Shown: positions 21,860 to 36,230, counted from the stretch's first letter. The stretch is DNA of 64,000 nucleotides from Asterella californica (GCA_036924285.1 JAYKYS010000001.1:35463501-35527500), one strand, 5' to 3'. Numbers and translations are program-made. The notes: generated by a model from the sequence alone, not told the origin.

Positions 21860-23800
21860 ATACTCGAAGAACCAAAGAGAGAGGTAATACTATTTACCAT
21901 ATCCATCTTACGTTTGACCTATTCTGCATCCACTGCAGTTAACAAGAGTCGGTCTAACACTAGAGCTCTAATTACATTCTGGTTGTAAACGAAAAGATTC
22001 ACGGGAGGATCGACAAGTGAAAACTATTAAACTCTGAGGTTGGAGATGAAGAAGCTAAAATCCTAAAAGAGTAGTAGTGAAAAGAAACCAAAAGTAGTGA
22101 GGGTTGAAAAGAGAGACAAGGAGCTGAGTCTCTCCGAGAGATTCGGAGAGAGTCACAACAGTTTGATCTTTTAGATATGATCCAAAGAAGAAAAGATGGA
22201 AGCATATTAAATACCGAAAGTAGATAAAAGGTCTCTTCATGGCCTGGCAAATGCTCGAAGCTTCAAAGGTGAAAGCTTTGCGAGACCAGACCAGATAGAA
22301 CCGGATATTATATATTAGGTTGGGAAAATAAGAATATATCATTTTCTTTCTAGTTATTAATTACAAGTACGGTGCTCATCTATTGGAGAATGGAAGTATG
22401 TAAGGGATGTGGCATGATATCAAACAGATTTCTTCTTTTCTATTCATCACTGCTTTAATAATATCATTTTCTGTGATCAGACAGCAATCGTGGAGTAATG
22501 CTTTGGGTCTTGTTTTTCTCCTCCCTCACTGCAGTGTTGTGTAAAATGATTTCCTGGACCATCATATTCAGAAAAGATAAGTCTTTTTCCTTCACAAACT
22601 TCCATTTTCCCCAGTATGGAGATATATGTTCCCAGTTGTATATGATAAATTTTTTAAGTTTTATTATGGTATCTCACTATTCTAACTTGAGGTATAGTGA
22701 CATTGTTTTAAAATTTAGCTCATATAAAGATAGTTAGACTAACTAAGCAACTGTAGTTTAGATACAATTAACTATGTCAAATTAAATGTTAATATGCTCA
22801 ACATGTACGTTACACATGTTCCTTACATTTGTGAGACACAACTGCGTCAGACTTAGCAACAAGTGATTAAATAAGACCTTTGTTTTGATTACAATACTAT
22901 TCTCAACTTCACAGTCAAGATCTCAACTTCATCAAGTATGTGTTTCACATCTGATTCACAATTATCATGTATCCATCATATCATGTAAATAAATTCTTCT
23001 GACTTATCTTATAACTGAAAATTAATTCTTCTATGATTTTCAAGTTTTAGATACAATTGAATCATATCAAAATAAGTTGTTGTTTTAAAATGCAATCATA
23101 TTTTATTTCCGTAAATAGTGAAGAGTGATCTCTCGAGATTCAAGATGAAAATTACAAGGAACTAGATAGAAGATGATCTTTCTTACAAATGAATATTGTA
23201 ATCATCTAATTTAAAATTGAGTTCCAGAATGCGACAATTCTGTAGACCTGATTAGCTCACTATGAGCTCAAGATCTCTATGTAAAGAGATCTTGATTAAA
23301 GCATCTTTTGATAGCATTCTGATACATCAAAGTAAAGTTCCATAGAATAAATTCAGTTTGATCATTCTTCGTGGAGTTACAGTTGTACAATAGTCACAAC
23401 TGGACTCCTCGTTGGGATCAGTGAGTGTGCTCATGATCTTGAATGTTCATTTTGAAGCCATCAAAGCATACCAGACCTTTTCCATGTGATTCTGATATGA
23501 ATTGATGTGAAATTTCAAGCGATAAAAGATTGGAACGATTGGTATGTCTGGACTTGTAGTTGAAATCACTTGAATCTGAACTACTGACATGATTGAGTTA
23601 TGAGCAGCTGCGAGATGTACATTCATTTTGATATGTTCCGATCATTTCAATACTAACAAAGATTCTTAAGTACAAGTTTCTCACTAGATATCAAACTTTA
23701 TATTAGAACGATATTTCATCTTAGACTAGAGAAAATACGATCATTTGAATCTGAACTGTCGACACACCTCATAGTTGAACTTGATGCGAGGGCATCCGGT
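21860..23800. other. AT-rich intergenic DNA
   Basis: No recognisable gene, RNA or repeat beyond scattered short ORFs. Confidence 0.5.
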
Positions 23801-26800
23801 CGAGCAGGCTTTGCCTGTAATTAGTGTACGAAAGTGAACTTCAGGAGTGTGTTCAGAATGGAAACACTGAAACATAAGCCCCTGATCTGATCGAGCTAGT
23901 AAGCATGCAGCAGCTTGTCCAAACCTCAGATGTCAGATCGTCAGTTGCTGTGGTCTTGCTACCTATCCATCCTTCCCCTGAACCTGGGAGCCATAATTCT
24001 CATAGAACTCTTCATAGATAGTAAATGGTGGAGCCGGAACTCCACGGCGAAAGCAGCTCCAAAACGAATAATCTAACATGAAAAGGTGAACTGGTTATCT
24101 CTGAAGAGCTAGGATTCGAAGATGTTTGACATGCATGGTAACTACAGTAGCGTAGTTAGTGGAACGATGATTTTCAAGCAGTGAAAACTGAGAATGGAAT
24201 CTGCAGAGGACACACCATGCTGACACTCGTGTGTACAGGGTGACGTGCATGAGGAAAGATTGCAGTTGGATTCATTTCTCGCTCATGTCTCCTCGATCTC
24301 CTCCAGTTATAGAATCTTAGGACGGCTTCTGATTCAGCTTGGAACTCTTTGCGTACGATTTCAGCGTTTGCAATCGTTGCATATGCAGGAGTTCAGACTG
24401 GGTAGGTGCATTCGTGAAACATGTCCTGCATGCCCCAGGCGCTTGAGTTGCATCTGTGCCGTATCTAACTGTCATTGACCCTCAGCCCTTCAATTACTGA
24501 TCAGTGTTCGATACAGGAAGAGACGTCCACAAGGACATACACCTGCGCCACTGAGCTCTTACTATACATGCCTGCCGTATGTCTTACACTCTCCAGAAGA
24601 CTGTCCATGGGCGCTCAGACTGCTGTGAACATAAGAGCATTAACGAGGAATCTCCAGTATCACCAGACCATGAATGTGAAGTGAGTTGTCTGTCCACCTA
24701 TAACTATCAAATATCACGCTGTTCTGAGGGTTTCAGTTACTACGATGCCTTTCTGGATTCCACGCGATCAACTCACTCAGCAAGGGCTCTGTGTCTGTAG
24801 TACGTCTCTCTGTACTTGACATGATCCGGGAGTTCTTCCATGCTGCATCGGTGCAGCCAGCACTTGATTTAGGTTAGCAGTGCCAAAGGTTTCCTGAGGA
24901 ACCGATAAGGCGAACTTTGAGCTACTAATCTGCATCGTTAAGCACTAGAGTCTGGCAACTTTCGCGATTCTGTATGGTACTGTAATACAAGTTTGAGGAG
25001 TAAGCTAAAGGCCGTAGTGCAGTAGACAGTCGAGCTCTTGCTGGATGATGACGTACTTCGTGAATACTAATGTTCTGTTCTAAGCTCGAAGATTGTCCAC
25101 GGCAGTGAAGATGTTAACTCCCAAGGACAGTGATGCAGTGATGGCTATCATATCCGAATCGAGGACGGCTTGGCCGGTCCATAAAATCTGTACATGTATA
25201 CTCGGAGCTTACTGGCTATGGACATGTATAACCCAACCCTCTCAACTTACTGGAAACAACTGTCAGCTTCCTCAACTCGATGTCTGCCAACATTTTTCTT
25301 GTCCCCCTGCCATACATAAGTCGGAATGAAGTCATGATCACACAAGCGAATCATAAATCCAGCAGCTACAGTGCTCACCTCTCTGTCACGAAGTGAATGC
25401 TGGTAGGAAATCAAAGAGAAATCGATCGTCTGTGTTTCATTCTTACGAGAGCTAGGAAGGGCAAGCCTGCTGACGGTTGCAGCAGTAAGGATTCGGCAGT
25501 TGGCTCTTGTTCTCAGATGTAGCAGACATCTACCATCTGTGATCACCTCTGGAGGTATAAGCTCTGCCCACCTCAAACCTCAAACCCCAAATATGTTGCG
25601 ATAGATTTTACTATACGCATCGTACAAACGAGCGGATAACGAGATGGTAAAGTGTTCCTCCTGCAGCGACAGAGAGACATTGTATACTTTCCGGTGATCT
25701 AACATGATCGAGCGAATGATCTGCAGAAGGAGAGACTGAATCTTCTTACGCTTTACGCGATAACTGTTGTAAAAACTCTATGCCGTACAAACTTATCTAC
25801 AACAGGCGGAACGGAACGAAACGAAGTAGAAACCAACAACAAAGTCATCTTAGAAACGAACATACGAATGTACGCGGTGTCAGTAAAGCTCTGCTTTTCG
25901 TATCAATCTGCTGCTGCTGAACTGAATCCTCTCGAACGTGGGAGACAAAACCTGCCCCACGGCCGCGAGCCCACGCAGGTACGACTTGGTCCTCGTAATT
26001 ATGTCTCAAAGAGACTTGCGTTCCGCCGTGTGTCTCCTTCCTCTTCACTCCTGCTCCCGAGTCTCTTTCCTACAGTATTGACTTTCTCCCAACTGAAGAT
26101 CTTTCTCAACAATCAAAACACCCGGCCCTACAAATCTCTCAGCATCTATCCCACAAGCTCGTAGGATGATGCAGTTGGGCCCGTTGGATCATACTTTTAG
26201 ACGTGACTTTACCTTTGACCTCATTCGTCTAATTTCCTTCGAATTCTCATGATCAGACATTTAGCTTCATCGTATGTGATCTCATATATGTTCATGTGCA
26301 AGCGAACTCAACACGTTGCCCGGCTGTCAGACCCGCTGAGTTTTCCTACCAGATCCGTACTCGTTTCCCCCTTTCTCTTATTGCTCATAGATGGGTGCGT
26401 AATTGCCCGTCATACAGGTAGCATGCGCCGACCGACCAGCTCTCTGATTATGCCAGTTCTGGTTTTCTCTTTTTCTCTACCATCTTGATGAGAGCCTGTA
26501 GCCAACTCCAGAATGTCTGGTAAGTGGAAACACCAACATTCATTCACGAGTCAGGCTTCACACATAAGCATGGCGTACGTACGTCTTCTACAAGCCTTAG
26601 GCCAAATGCATTCGAAACCCCCCACTTGCTCTCTTCCACTAAAGGTTCAGTGACTTCGATTGCTCATGTCTTTCTTTCTTTCGTCTCATTTGCAGTGGTC
26701 TCCTTTTCGATCGTAGAGTTCACTTTCTTTAGAAAGCATCCTCAGGCTGTGTGTACATTATTAGTAGCTAGTACTGACTGACTGTACTAGTTACGCAAAA

Positions 26801-29800
26801 GGATTCGGAATGCAGTGAGTACGTACTAGGGCCGAAGATTGTCTCTAGCTAGCTGAGCCAGTGTTCTAGATCTGCATGGCTGTGGAAACCCTTCAGAAAA
26901 GTATGATCACTGAAGGTGAAGGCTTGACACGCAGGAAAGCACCCCACCCCAACCCCTTTGAAGGTCTCGTGTCTGAAGGTGTACCATCGACGCAAGTACG
27001 TGCAGTTGGAGGCGTTACGCTCATGAGCTTCAGAATGCCGGACTGGCAGAAGGAATTTTGACTTCAGTCCTTTTAGGCTAATGATGGTGGTTTCTCCACC
27101 ACCCATTTATCTGTCTTATGACACTACCGTAGGACTGATACGCCGAAGAATCAAGGGCTGTGCTTCACATGTAAGATTCAGTCAAGTTACTGTCTCACTA
27201 TTCGTATGAACTTCGTTCGTGCACGAGATATCTGACATATAAGCGCGCAATCTGACTAGCCTCAGAGCGTCTACCTTGAGCAGCTAGCATTTAATATGAG
27301 GTGCCTGCAGATTACAGAGATTTGTCTTTGGGGTCCAGCTTTGATTTTTGAGTCGAAGGAAGACCCAATATGTTCATGATCAGTGCAGTACTGTAGTAAG
27401 AGAAGATGAGTTGGTGTGTACATCTGCAAATCATCCCCAAGTGATATTTCATTTTATTAGGTGCATTGTCGAGAATATCTCGAGGCATGATGCGTGGGCA
27501 CCAGATTCACTCTCTAAAAGTGAGATGTTATCTCTCCTGTCGTCATACACACAGGATTTACAGCCATGGATATATATGGGGTTCTGGAGAAAAGTGGGAG
27601 GACAAGGCCAAAGAGTCTGGACTCTGGACACACACATCACTTGAACAGTTACACGTTGACCAGGATGCATGGCCACTTCCTCACCTCTTCCTTTCTAGCT
27701 ACCGCACCATAAACGCAATTTAGGCTCAATTCACGCATCACAGCTGCTTCTTACAGTTCCTTTTCTTGTTCTAACTAGTTAAATATCTACTGTAGTGCGT
27801 GAGCTCGGTGAGTGAGAATGGCGTCTGAGAGTGCTGACCAGGCCTGTCATGACTCATGAATGATGCTGCAAATTGCTTCAGGATCTGCTGCAACAACAAC
27901 AACAAGAGGCCGTGCGTACACGTCTGCCTCTCTGTCAGCCCACGTACAGTATTCATGTGACTTTTTAAGCAACAAAGACATGCAAATGATTGTTGCAGCA
28001 ATGCTGCAGTCCCAAACCTTGCTCCGCGTCACTCACTACCTAGACTAAGTCTGTTCGATTCTTCGTCGGAATATACTTACTTAGTCTAGCTTTTGAGTGA
28101 ATGCTGACTATCTTCTAGAGCTTCTGATGCTGCTTCAGCCAAAGTTCTACTCCAAGCCTAGCGCCCCATACGTCCACATCCATGACAACTGCAAGAAGCA
28201 AAAAGTGAAAGCAAGTTCGTTATACTTTGAGGAGAATATCGACTTCATGCGAATATTAATTCAGTTTATACTAGTAGTCTGTCAATCCCATCTCATGATC
28301 GGCAAGCATCCTCTCGCACTGGCAGTCAGATGATCAAACCGATGCATGGTCTCAGTAAGAAGATCCAGATTGATCAAAGGTGAGTTACGCAAAGCTTAGA
28401 GCATTATAGCTAGCGTCATGGAATCCGGACAATTCTAAGTTGGAGAATCCTCACCATGAGATGGACAGTTTGAACAACAACACAGTGACGGTCCTCGTTG
28501 GCTGATCCAGGAATTAATTTGCGCATGGAGTGTCGGTTGGAAGCCAACAAGCTAGTGAGTGACCAGTACTTACTGTATCCTTCAGATTCTGTCTTCAAGG
28601 TACAGTAGAAAATGAATGGCAATTGTAAACCCTTACGAACCGACCGCCACGAGCTTGCAAGCTGCGCATGCTGGAGATCAACGGGCTTCCTTTAATTTAA
28701 GCATACATTACCATGTCGCCAGTCGACCGATAGATAACTTTGAAGAAATCTTTGACGGATCTGGAACTCATATTCTTATCGTCATGACTGTTGTTACGTT
28801 GCTACGGTAGTACGTCTACGGAAGCCCTTGAGTAAAGACTTCCTCAGAAGATGACCTCCGCAGCCAGCAGATTCTGAAGTGGACTACCGGACCTGCAGCT
28901 TGCTAGGCATGTGTGAAGCATGCATGAGGATCCTGAGCCATCCTCCAGCCTCCTCAGGGTCCAGGAGCAAGAGCGACAGTGCTGAGGGCGATACGGCATC
29001 GATCAATGGGGCCCTCCATCCACAATTCAATCGTTTGTGGACTGCAGTAAGAAAATGAATTGTTACAGTACTAGACTACTGCTAAAGTTGGCAGAAACGA
29101 CGTCCCCTCCCTGCAATTAGTTTTCTTGTCTCTCGAGCTCAACAATCATCCCACTTAAGTTACTGTTTGAACTAGCTTGAGGTCTCGATTGCATCCGTGA
29201 ACACAGAAGTAGGAAGGATAAACTTGTACCCGACACCGTAAGAATCTCCAGCTCATTTCGAACTCATTCCGCTGTTGATATGAATCCATAGCTAGCTACA
29301 AATTAAATGGATCTCCTCTACAGATCTATAGAGGTGTGGAAACTTGCGTCAGCCAGTCTGCATATCCATGCCATGAGTCAGCCAGCAGTACTGATTCAGG
29401 AGAAGGTCAATGCCAATTCAAATCGCGTCGATGACCGAATGAACCAAACCCACTCGACCGACAGTAGGAATCCATAACACAGGAGTCACTATCTACTTCG
29501 ACGATTCCCCCGCCATATATTTATATTAATCGATGCACAGGAATGGAAAGTCACCTACTAGTACTTGAAGACTACGGGAAGTCGAGATTCATCTCCTAAT
29601 TATCAAAATTCAATAGGTAGAGTCTCTACATGAAGCTAGGCACCGTTTCGAAGGCCTCTAATTGTACAGTTAGAGCTCTCCAGTGAGAGCCACAGTAACA
29701 TTCTCATGCTGCCGGGCGGGGGCCGGGATGGATGCTCATGACTACTTGATCATGATAAATGAATGTGAATTGGTGGTTTGTGCAAGATATAAGAGAAACT

Positions 29801-32800
29801 TGAGACAAGACATGTACAAAGGTCGACTATCTGGCAGAGCTGTCAGTATAAATGCGCCGAAGGAAGTTTTCTCTTTCACACCCTTCACTGGACCAGGTCC
29901 TTTGCGTCGAGCTCTTCGCCGTCCTCCTTACCTACCTGCCTGCCTATCCACACGGTCGGCGCGTTGTCTCTTGTCGGTTGTTTCTTTCATTCATTTTTTA
30001 GCACCTTTCCTCGAGCTCGTTGATTTGATCGAATCCGGGGCAGGCCTAGCTATACATATGAACAGGTAACCGCTGCTTGCACTGATCCGAGCAAGACAAA
30101 TGCATAGCCTAGCGCGCGCGCGGTCGATCAACCCACTTTTCTCAGTGCTGAGTGGTGCTCGTCCACCTCGTGCTTTAGGATTAACGGCCAGTAATCCCCG
30201 AGGATGATGATCATCATCATAACGGCTCAAGATTGCATCCTCCGATCCCAGCCAGGCCGACAAGCCACAGCTTTACGTGTTAGAAAGAGAACATCCTCTA
30301 TAACTGTCGTGTTTGTGCAGTTAAATCATGATTGTATAAGATTTAAGCATACATGTATAGACTTTCATTCTCAAGAACAACAAACGATCATTCGAGTTAG
30401 AACTTCTATCTTCAGAGATATACTGGGAGGAGCTTCACCGATCGAAGCAGTAGCAAGAATTCATATATATAAGACCCACGTGCTGAGCTCACCGAAGATG
30501 TTGCCCAGTCGGGTCGAATCTACCTACGTACAGACATGGAGTAGTAATCGCAGTTGCCACAACAATAAACTGAGTTACTAACAAGCACACGAGGAAGCTC
30601 TAGGCCGGCATTACATTACATTACACTCTCAGTGTATGGTGCTACCACTAGCTAGTGTAGTTAATGTCCGTTTCGTAGATCTGACCGACCGACGTCGACC
30701 AGAAATCGAACAAAACAAACAAAGGAGTCCTAGACTAAGTTACGGTAGTGGCCGGTACATATTCGAGGGACTGACTGTTCAGCAGATACGAATGTCATAT
30801 CAGTCTACGTGCAGCTAGCTAGACCGAGAACCCTTTTGGTCCTCGTCGATCCTGATCGATGTACTGGTCAGCTTTTCATCCAAAAGCTCTAGAATCCAGG
30901 ATATATTCTCTATCATGCACATGTGTGTCGATAATGGTCGGCCTGGAGCACTTTCAGCAACTGACTGACAGTGCGCGGTAGCTAGCTCTAGTCCTCAGAA
31001 CTTCTTGCGCTGCCAGCTGTACCCTGCCGACGTCGGCCAAACACTTCGAAGAACCTTTCGCTCGAAATGAAGCTCAAGAGATCTCGAGTGGATAAGATCT
31101 AAAGACCGTAGCTTATTTATTAACTAGTAGCCATAGACATATATATATGTACAAGAATGTACTACATACTGTGCATACAGAAGTTGTCTGTTCTCTGTGG
31201 AACCTTACGTGGTGTATTTGTCAATTACCCATGACATGTACGCTTCCTGCTTCAGCCTGCAGGCTTGCGACCTCTGCATCGATCGAAATCATGGAGCACC
31301 TTTCTGAATCGGTGCAGTAGATAGATGTGTACAAGTACTGCATGCTGGAGTACTTTTGTACGCGCAGCTGCAGGTTTTTAGTATATATTTACTGGAGCTA
31401 GCTGCCATGGATCAGTCTCGATCGAGCTCGCGGGAAATCTTCATATGGTTGAGACGAGACCCAACAAGATCCGTCTATAGCTAGATCTTTGATCGCACCT
31501 TCCAGCTCGGCCAAGTTCATGGTTCATAATATAATGGACTACATAGGATCGGCTAGGGTCGATTTCCTAACTTGGCTCCGGAGCTACGTCGGCTACAGCG
31601 TTTATTGTTACTGGACTCGCCAGTAGTAATCTGCACGCCCCTTCCCAAAGATTCCCAATCCTCTCCTAGGTCCTGGAGAGCTCGTGGCAGAAACTTGAAC
31701 TAAAGGTCCTGTCCTATAAACATGTGATTGTTCATGCTCACGCTATCTGCTCGGGTGGGGCGCTTAAAGTGGCAACTTCTCCACGTGCAAATTGGATTGA
31801 GGCTATTCAGTGAACATCTTAAGCAAGCTTGTCCTTTGAAAACGTGAACTCATTCAACTCTTCGTGATCACGGTTTCGACTTGGGAGTGTTGAAACCAAA
31901 GCATACCTATGACCGAAAGCAGTTGTTGATAATTCATCCGTAAGTCTCGGTTTCAGTCTCGGGACGAGATTTTAATTCGAAATTTCGCAGAGCTGATTGA
32001 GTCCTATATTTGCAACTTCTTCAGTTACGAACAGTGAGCTGTCTGTACGTGGAGACCGCTTTGTAGACTTGAGGAAGACTGCACGTGCTACAACAGGAAG
32101 ACTTCTAACGTGGAACCGTAACAATGACGACTCCCATGAGCATGCGTATTCCTGACTATCAATAGCAATAAGCTGCGAGAAGAACGTAGAGATACTTCAG
32201 GAATTCGAAGTGAACGAATCAACTCTCTTGCCATTGGAAGTCTCGAGGTGATCATGAAGCAGCCATGCCAGCGTTCGGACTCCGAAGCTTAAGCAAGAAG
32301 CGGTGTTGTTGAATTGTTACATTTGACCTTTAACCGATTCAACGACAATCGTTGCAGCACCACCTTCAGTGTTACACACCGACTGCCACTGAAGCGAGGA
32401 CTTGGTTTTCATCTACTCCACGTGCTTGACTGGTTGTGTACCGTCAGCTTCGGTTCTAGACTCTCCGGTCAGCCAGACAGACCTCAGTTAGAGGGCTTCA
32501 CATATGCATGTACAGGCCGCGATCGCTGTGGACAGCTCGAGAAGTCAGTCACTTGTGCTACCATGGCCACAGTGCCATGCCAGCAGCTGCAACTTACTTA
32601 CTTCTGAACTTGCACCGTGTTTCACCTCGTGATCACAACCACAAAGTTACTGATCATGAAGACGCCTGATGAGAGTTCCTCCAGATGGAAACGCTTCAGG
32701 ACCTGATCTCCTGTGATATAATGTTCGAGTGGCATGCAGTGAATGGTGACATATAGGCAACTCCGGTCGAGTCTCATATCTTTCATTTGACACCCCAGAA

Positions 32801-33180
32801 ATCAGTCAGAGTCAGCAAGTAAGCTATGTACTGAAGAAGTGCTGCTTCATTCATAGCTTTAACTTGAAGAGAACTTCACATCTACTCAAAATCATCGCCT
32901 ACCTAATTATTATGTTCCCAACCACCACATGTTGCCACCGACAGACAGGACTGCTGCAGGTACTCTGACCATGAGCCGGCTTAATTTGACATGAAGCAGG
33001 CACAGACATGGACTGAGTTCCAATACACGATTCGATTCCTGGCAGCTTCACTCACGCACAATTACACGCCTGATGCAACCATCAAATAGACATATATCTA
33101 TGGATCTCTCCTAGTCCAGTGACGTTCAAACAGAAAGATCGTCAGATATCTCGACACTCGAGCGGGCCGGGGCTTCACAC
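23800..33180. other. GC-balanced intergenic region without recognisable genes
   Basis: About 9.4 kb. Base composition is visibly less AT-rich than on either side. Short self-complementary phrases such as AGCTAGCT, CGATCGAT, ACGTACGT and TGCATGCA are common. Open frames reach 128 codons (29683-30069) but none resembles a known protein. An 11-bp inverted repeat (28040-28050 with 28079-28089) and an AT-symmetric GATGATGATCATCATC (about 30203-30220) are noted. I find no tRNA, rRNA or familiar microRNA. It could hold non-coding transcripts, which sequence reading cannot show. Confidence 0.5.
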
Positions 33181-33185
33181 ATACT

Positions 33186-33563
33186 TCAGACGTTGGCGTC
33201 GCGAAACCCCAAGGCCTGAACTGGTACGTATATTCCATCAGCGAACATGATTAATCTTCGGTTCAGCGAGTGAACCAGCTCGAACGAAACGAACCGACCC
33301 CTCGATCTCATCTCTAAGACTTCCTTTTCCTGCGGCGACTGCTCAATAATATCATTGACGAGGATTCTCCACGAGACCTCTTTCCCTCTTCCACTGTGGA
33401 AGTTCGCTTTTACGGCAGGCATGGCTCGTGGAGGAACTTTTAGGGCCTCTTTAACACCGATGACTGAGTCCCTCCACCTCAACACCTTCAAAAAGCCCTC
33501 CAGTTCCCTTTCATCATCATCTCCCTTAAGATAAACACCCACGATCACAGCCCTCCACGGTCA
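33186..33563 (-). pseudogene. Open coding-like fragment, unrecognised
   Basis: The minus strand is open for about 125 codons after a TGA, with no ATG at its beginning. It reads VIVGVYLKGDDDERELEGFL and VSWRILVNDIIEQSPQEKEV and ends VPVQALGFRDANV. Charged and hydrophobic residues alternate as in a folded domain, and the composition differs from neighbouring spurious ORFs. The lack of a start and of flanking exons suggests a gene fragment or part of a decayed element. Family unknown. Confidence 0.35.
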
Positions 33564-33569
33564 TAACGA

Positions 33570-35091
33570 TCATATCGGTCCGTTTCTATGTTGGTTAGTT
33601 TTTGTGGTGTATATCGTCTGTGCATTGTGTTCGAGATACGATCGCTAGTTTGGTTTTCTTTCTCTACGTATAAATAACAGGCAATATTCTGTTATTGATC
33701 GGCTGGAATTCTAAGATTCATGACACTTTACCTGAGGCTCTACGGATCTAGATCTTCACAAAATGTTCATTAAATTTCTCACATCTCAAATTCGTTCGCA
33801 TGAATTATCAGATTTTGCTTTCCGATGGCTACCAACTGCTTGAAAAACTTCAAACTCTAGAATTTGGAAAGTGTCGTATAAATATGTTTCTATATGGTGC
33901 AGAAATGAGATGCATGAACTTATAATGCAATGCTTTAAATTCTCGAGAAGACAAATAGGCAGACAAGAATATCTCAAAGAACTCTAAACGAAGTGCAGCC
34001 AATTGTCCCGTACGTGCAAGAAAGTTAATATGCATCTCCGAGAAGAGGAGTCACAATCACATAACGGTTAATGTCGAAAGAGACTATGAATCAGAGAATG
34101 TCGAGATGGAAGATGAAAAGTTTCATAGATCTTTAAGTTAATTATTTAGTCATTGATCACCGTACTTGATTTCCAAACAACTTGAAGTCACAATGGACAA
34201 TAATGTACTATAGTATAATAATGTCTCTCTTTGAAAGCTTTGAGAGTCAAAGTGATAGTTTGGACGGTAGAACGGTCCTGGACAGAGGAAATGGAGAGGG
34301 TATTGCTTCACGAGCTGTTTGTAAATTCCCAGTTGTGTTTAGAGCTCCAAACCGAACGTGAATTTTGTTGTTTACGAGCTACATGATTATCGAATTTTCA
34401 CCAAATGTACTAGGAGCTATGGTCAAGAATTGTTTACTAACAAATCTTGATCCTCTCTACACTACGACAGTTGTGCTTGTTGAGAACAGCCAATCATACT
34501 TGGAATCGTAGCTCGATGGGTTCAAAATTTCTAAGAGAGATACAATATAGTCAATCGCGCTCAAACGGATAAGTTAACGGTCTTTCTTGCTAAGCAAGTT
34601 CGAACTGATCAAGAGCTTCATCAGTTGCGTTTCATTTAGGAAAGATTCAAAGTGCATTTCTGACTGGCAGTTTGGACAAGAATTTAAACGAAATCTTGAT
34701 GACACGTAGTTTATCATCAACATGGATAACAAAAAGACCCTCGGATTTAGAGATGACAAAGAAGTATGGTGTGCGAAGTTGTTAGTGACTGTGTGTATAT
34801 CACCATGGTTGTTGCTATTCGTTAGCATAGCTATACGTCGATTGTGAAAACCGGAAAGAAATCGGAAGAAGAAAAAAGGGAATAAATAAACCCCTAAAGC
34901 ATAGCCTCGTAGTTCCATTGCAAGCGTAACTCCTTGTTAATATTGCAGACAGAGTAGGGCCAAAATCTTAAAATCTGTATTCCATTTCTCATCCGTCAGC
35001 AGTATAATTATCCAATTCGAGGAGTGTCAGATACGGTCCTTGGACTTTGTTATCCTACTACCAGAAAGTCTTCATGAAAAACAATTGTTTG
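33570..35091. other. AT-rich intergenic DNA upstream of the Copia element
   Basis: No recognisable gene. The target site of the Copia insertion, CAAAG, is at 35093-35097. Confidence 0.5.
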
Positions 35092-35097
35092 ACAAAG

Positions 35098-35281
35098 TGT
35101 TAGAATAGGCTGTACAGTATGACGTGCGTACAGCAACTAGTTTAGGCTATTTGGGCTCCTGCCTTTGTACCAAAGTATAAGTACCTGGCCTTTGGACCTC
35201 CTACCTCATTATTCATTTCAGTAAACAAGCTTACTTATACTTGGTCTCTCTCACATCGATTCTCTCTCTCCTTTTCCTATT
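35098..35281 (+). repeat. Copia 5' LTR
   Basis: Starts TGTTAGAATAGGCTGTACAG and ends at ...CTTTTCCTAT(T). Compared with the 3' LTR it lacks a 21-bp block after TTGGGCTC and differs at about three bases plus one single-base indel. Short LTRs (about 185-205 bp) are usual for Copia elements. Confidence 0.92.
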
Positions 35282-35297
35282 TGATATCAGAGCTACG
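35282..35297 (+). promoter_or_regulatory. Primer binding site (initiator Met-tRNA)
   Basis: TGATATCAGAGC follows the 5' LTR directly. It matches the plant Copia site TGGTATCAGAGC, complementary to the 3' end of initiator Met-tRNA, with one G-to-A change. Confidence 0.8.
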
Positions 35298-35460
35298 GGT
35301 TGTTATTTTCCCAGCACAGTAACGTAGGCTTCAGGTAGACCTTAGGCACAGGTGAAGGAGCAATCAGGGGACGCCTTGATTGCTAAAGCGCGAAGGACGC
35401 TTCTCGCTTAGACGATCACAGCGCTCAATAGAACCTCAGTAGTTCAGCGATACATCTGCG

Positions 35461-36230
35461 ATGACGAACACGTTCAGCACTAAAGGCTGGTAAAGTTCGA
35501 TGAGACGTACTTCACATACTGGAAACACAAGATGAAACTCCAGTTAGACGCTGAAGGCGTTCTCGAAATTGTCGATGATAGTGAACCTCTACCAGTCGTC
35601 ACTGCCGCTAACCCTCTACCTGCCACCGGACCAGGTAGCGCTGCGGAGTGAGATCATCGGAGCAAGAATGCTCTGACGGCAATAAACTAGTGTTGCGAGA
35701 ACACTGTTATCGGTCACATTATTTCTTGCCGCTCGGCAACAGAAGCTTGGAACACATTGACTTCTAACTTTGCCGCGCAAGACATAATGACCCAGATGCA
35801 CTTGAAAGAAAAGCTGCGAACCCTCAAGATGAAGACGAACGACAGAGTCACATCGCATGTAAACACTTTCAAGTCGATTGTCGAGCAGCTGATGTCTGCA
35901 GGCGTACAAGTAGACGCACAAGAGCAGCTGCTCACACTCATGGGTAGCATGCCTGACAACTACCAAATGTTCCTACAAGTGATGAGATGCAACACCAACT
36001 TGACGTTGTAAGATCTCATCTCGTTTCTTTTTACCGAAGAAACTTTTCGTCGAAGAATGTAACATGAACCTCCGACCGCATTGTTCACAAGAAAGAGACA
36101 ACCACCCAAGCAAGGCAAGAACGGCAACCGTTCTAAGAAGCGGACACCAGATTCCAACATTCAGTGCTTCGGGTGCAATTTAACTGGACATCGTGTCCAG
36201 AATTGCCCAAATCAAGCCTCAAGCAGCAGC
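35461..36230 (+). pseudogene. Copia gag with CCHC zinc knuckle
   Basis: The ATG at 35461 opens gag but the frame shifts within about 30 bases; KFDETYFTYWKHKMKLQLDA continues in another frame. Stops follow in the middle, then a long open part (35757-36011) with the gag helices (HLKEKLRTLKMKTNDRVTSH, SIVEQLMSAGV, LLTLMGSMPDNYQ). A zinc knuckle CFGCNLTGHRVQNC (C-x2-C-x4-H-x4-C) lies at 36165-36206. A Q/N/R-rich linker leads to the protease. Gag would form the virus-like particle and bind the element RNA. Confidence 0.85.

Noticed and set aside
29683..30069. 128-codon ORF
   Set aside because: No recognisable motif; composition like neighbouring non-coding DNA.
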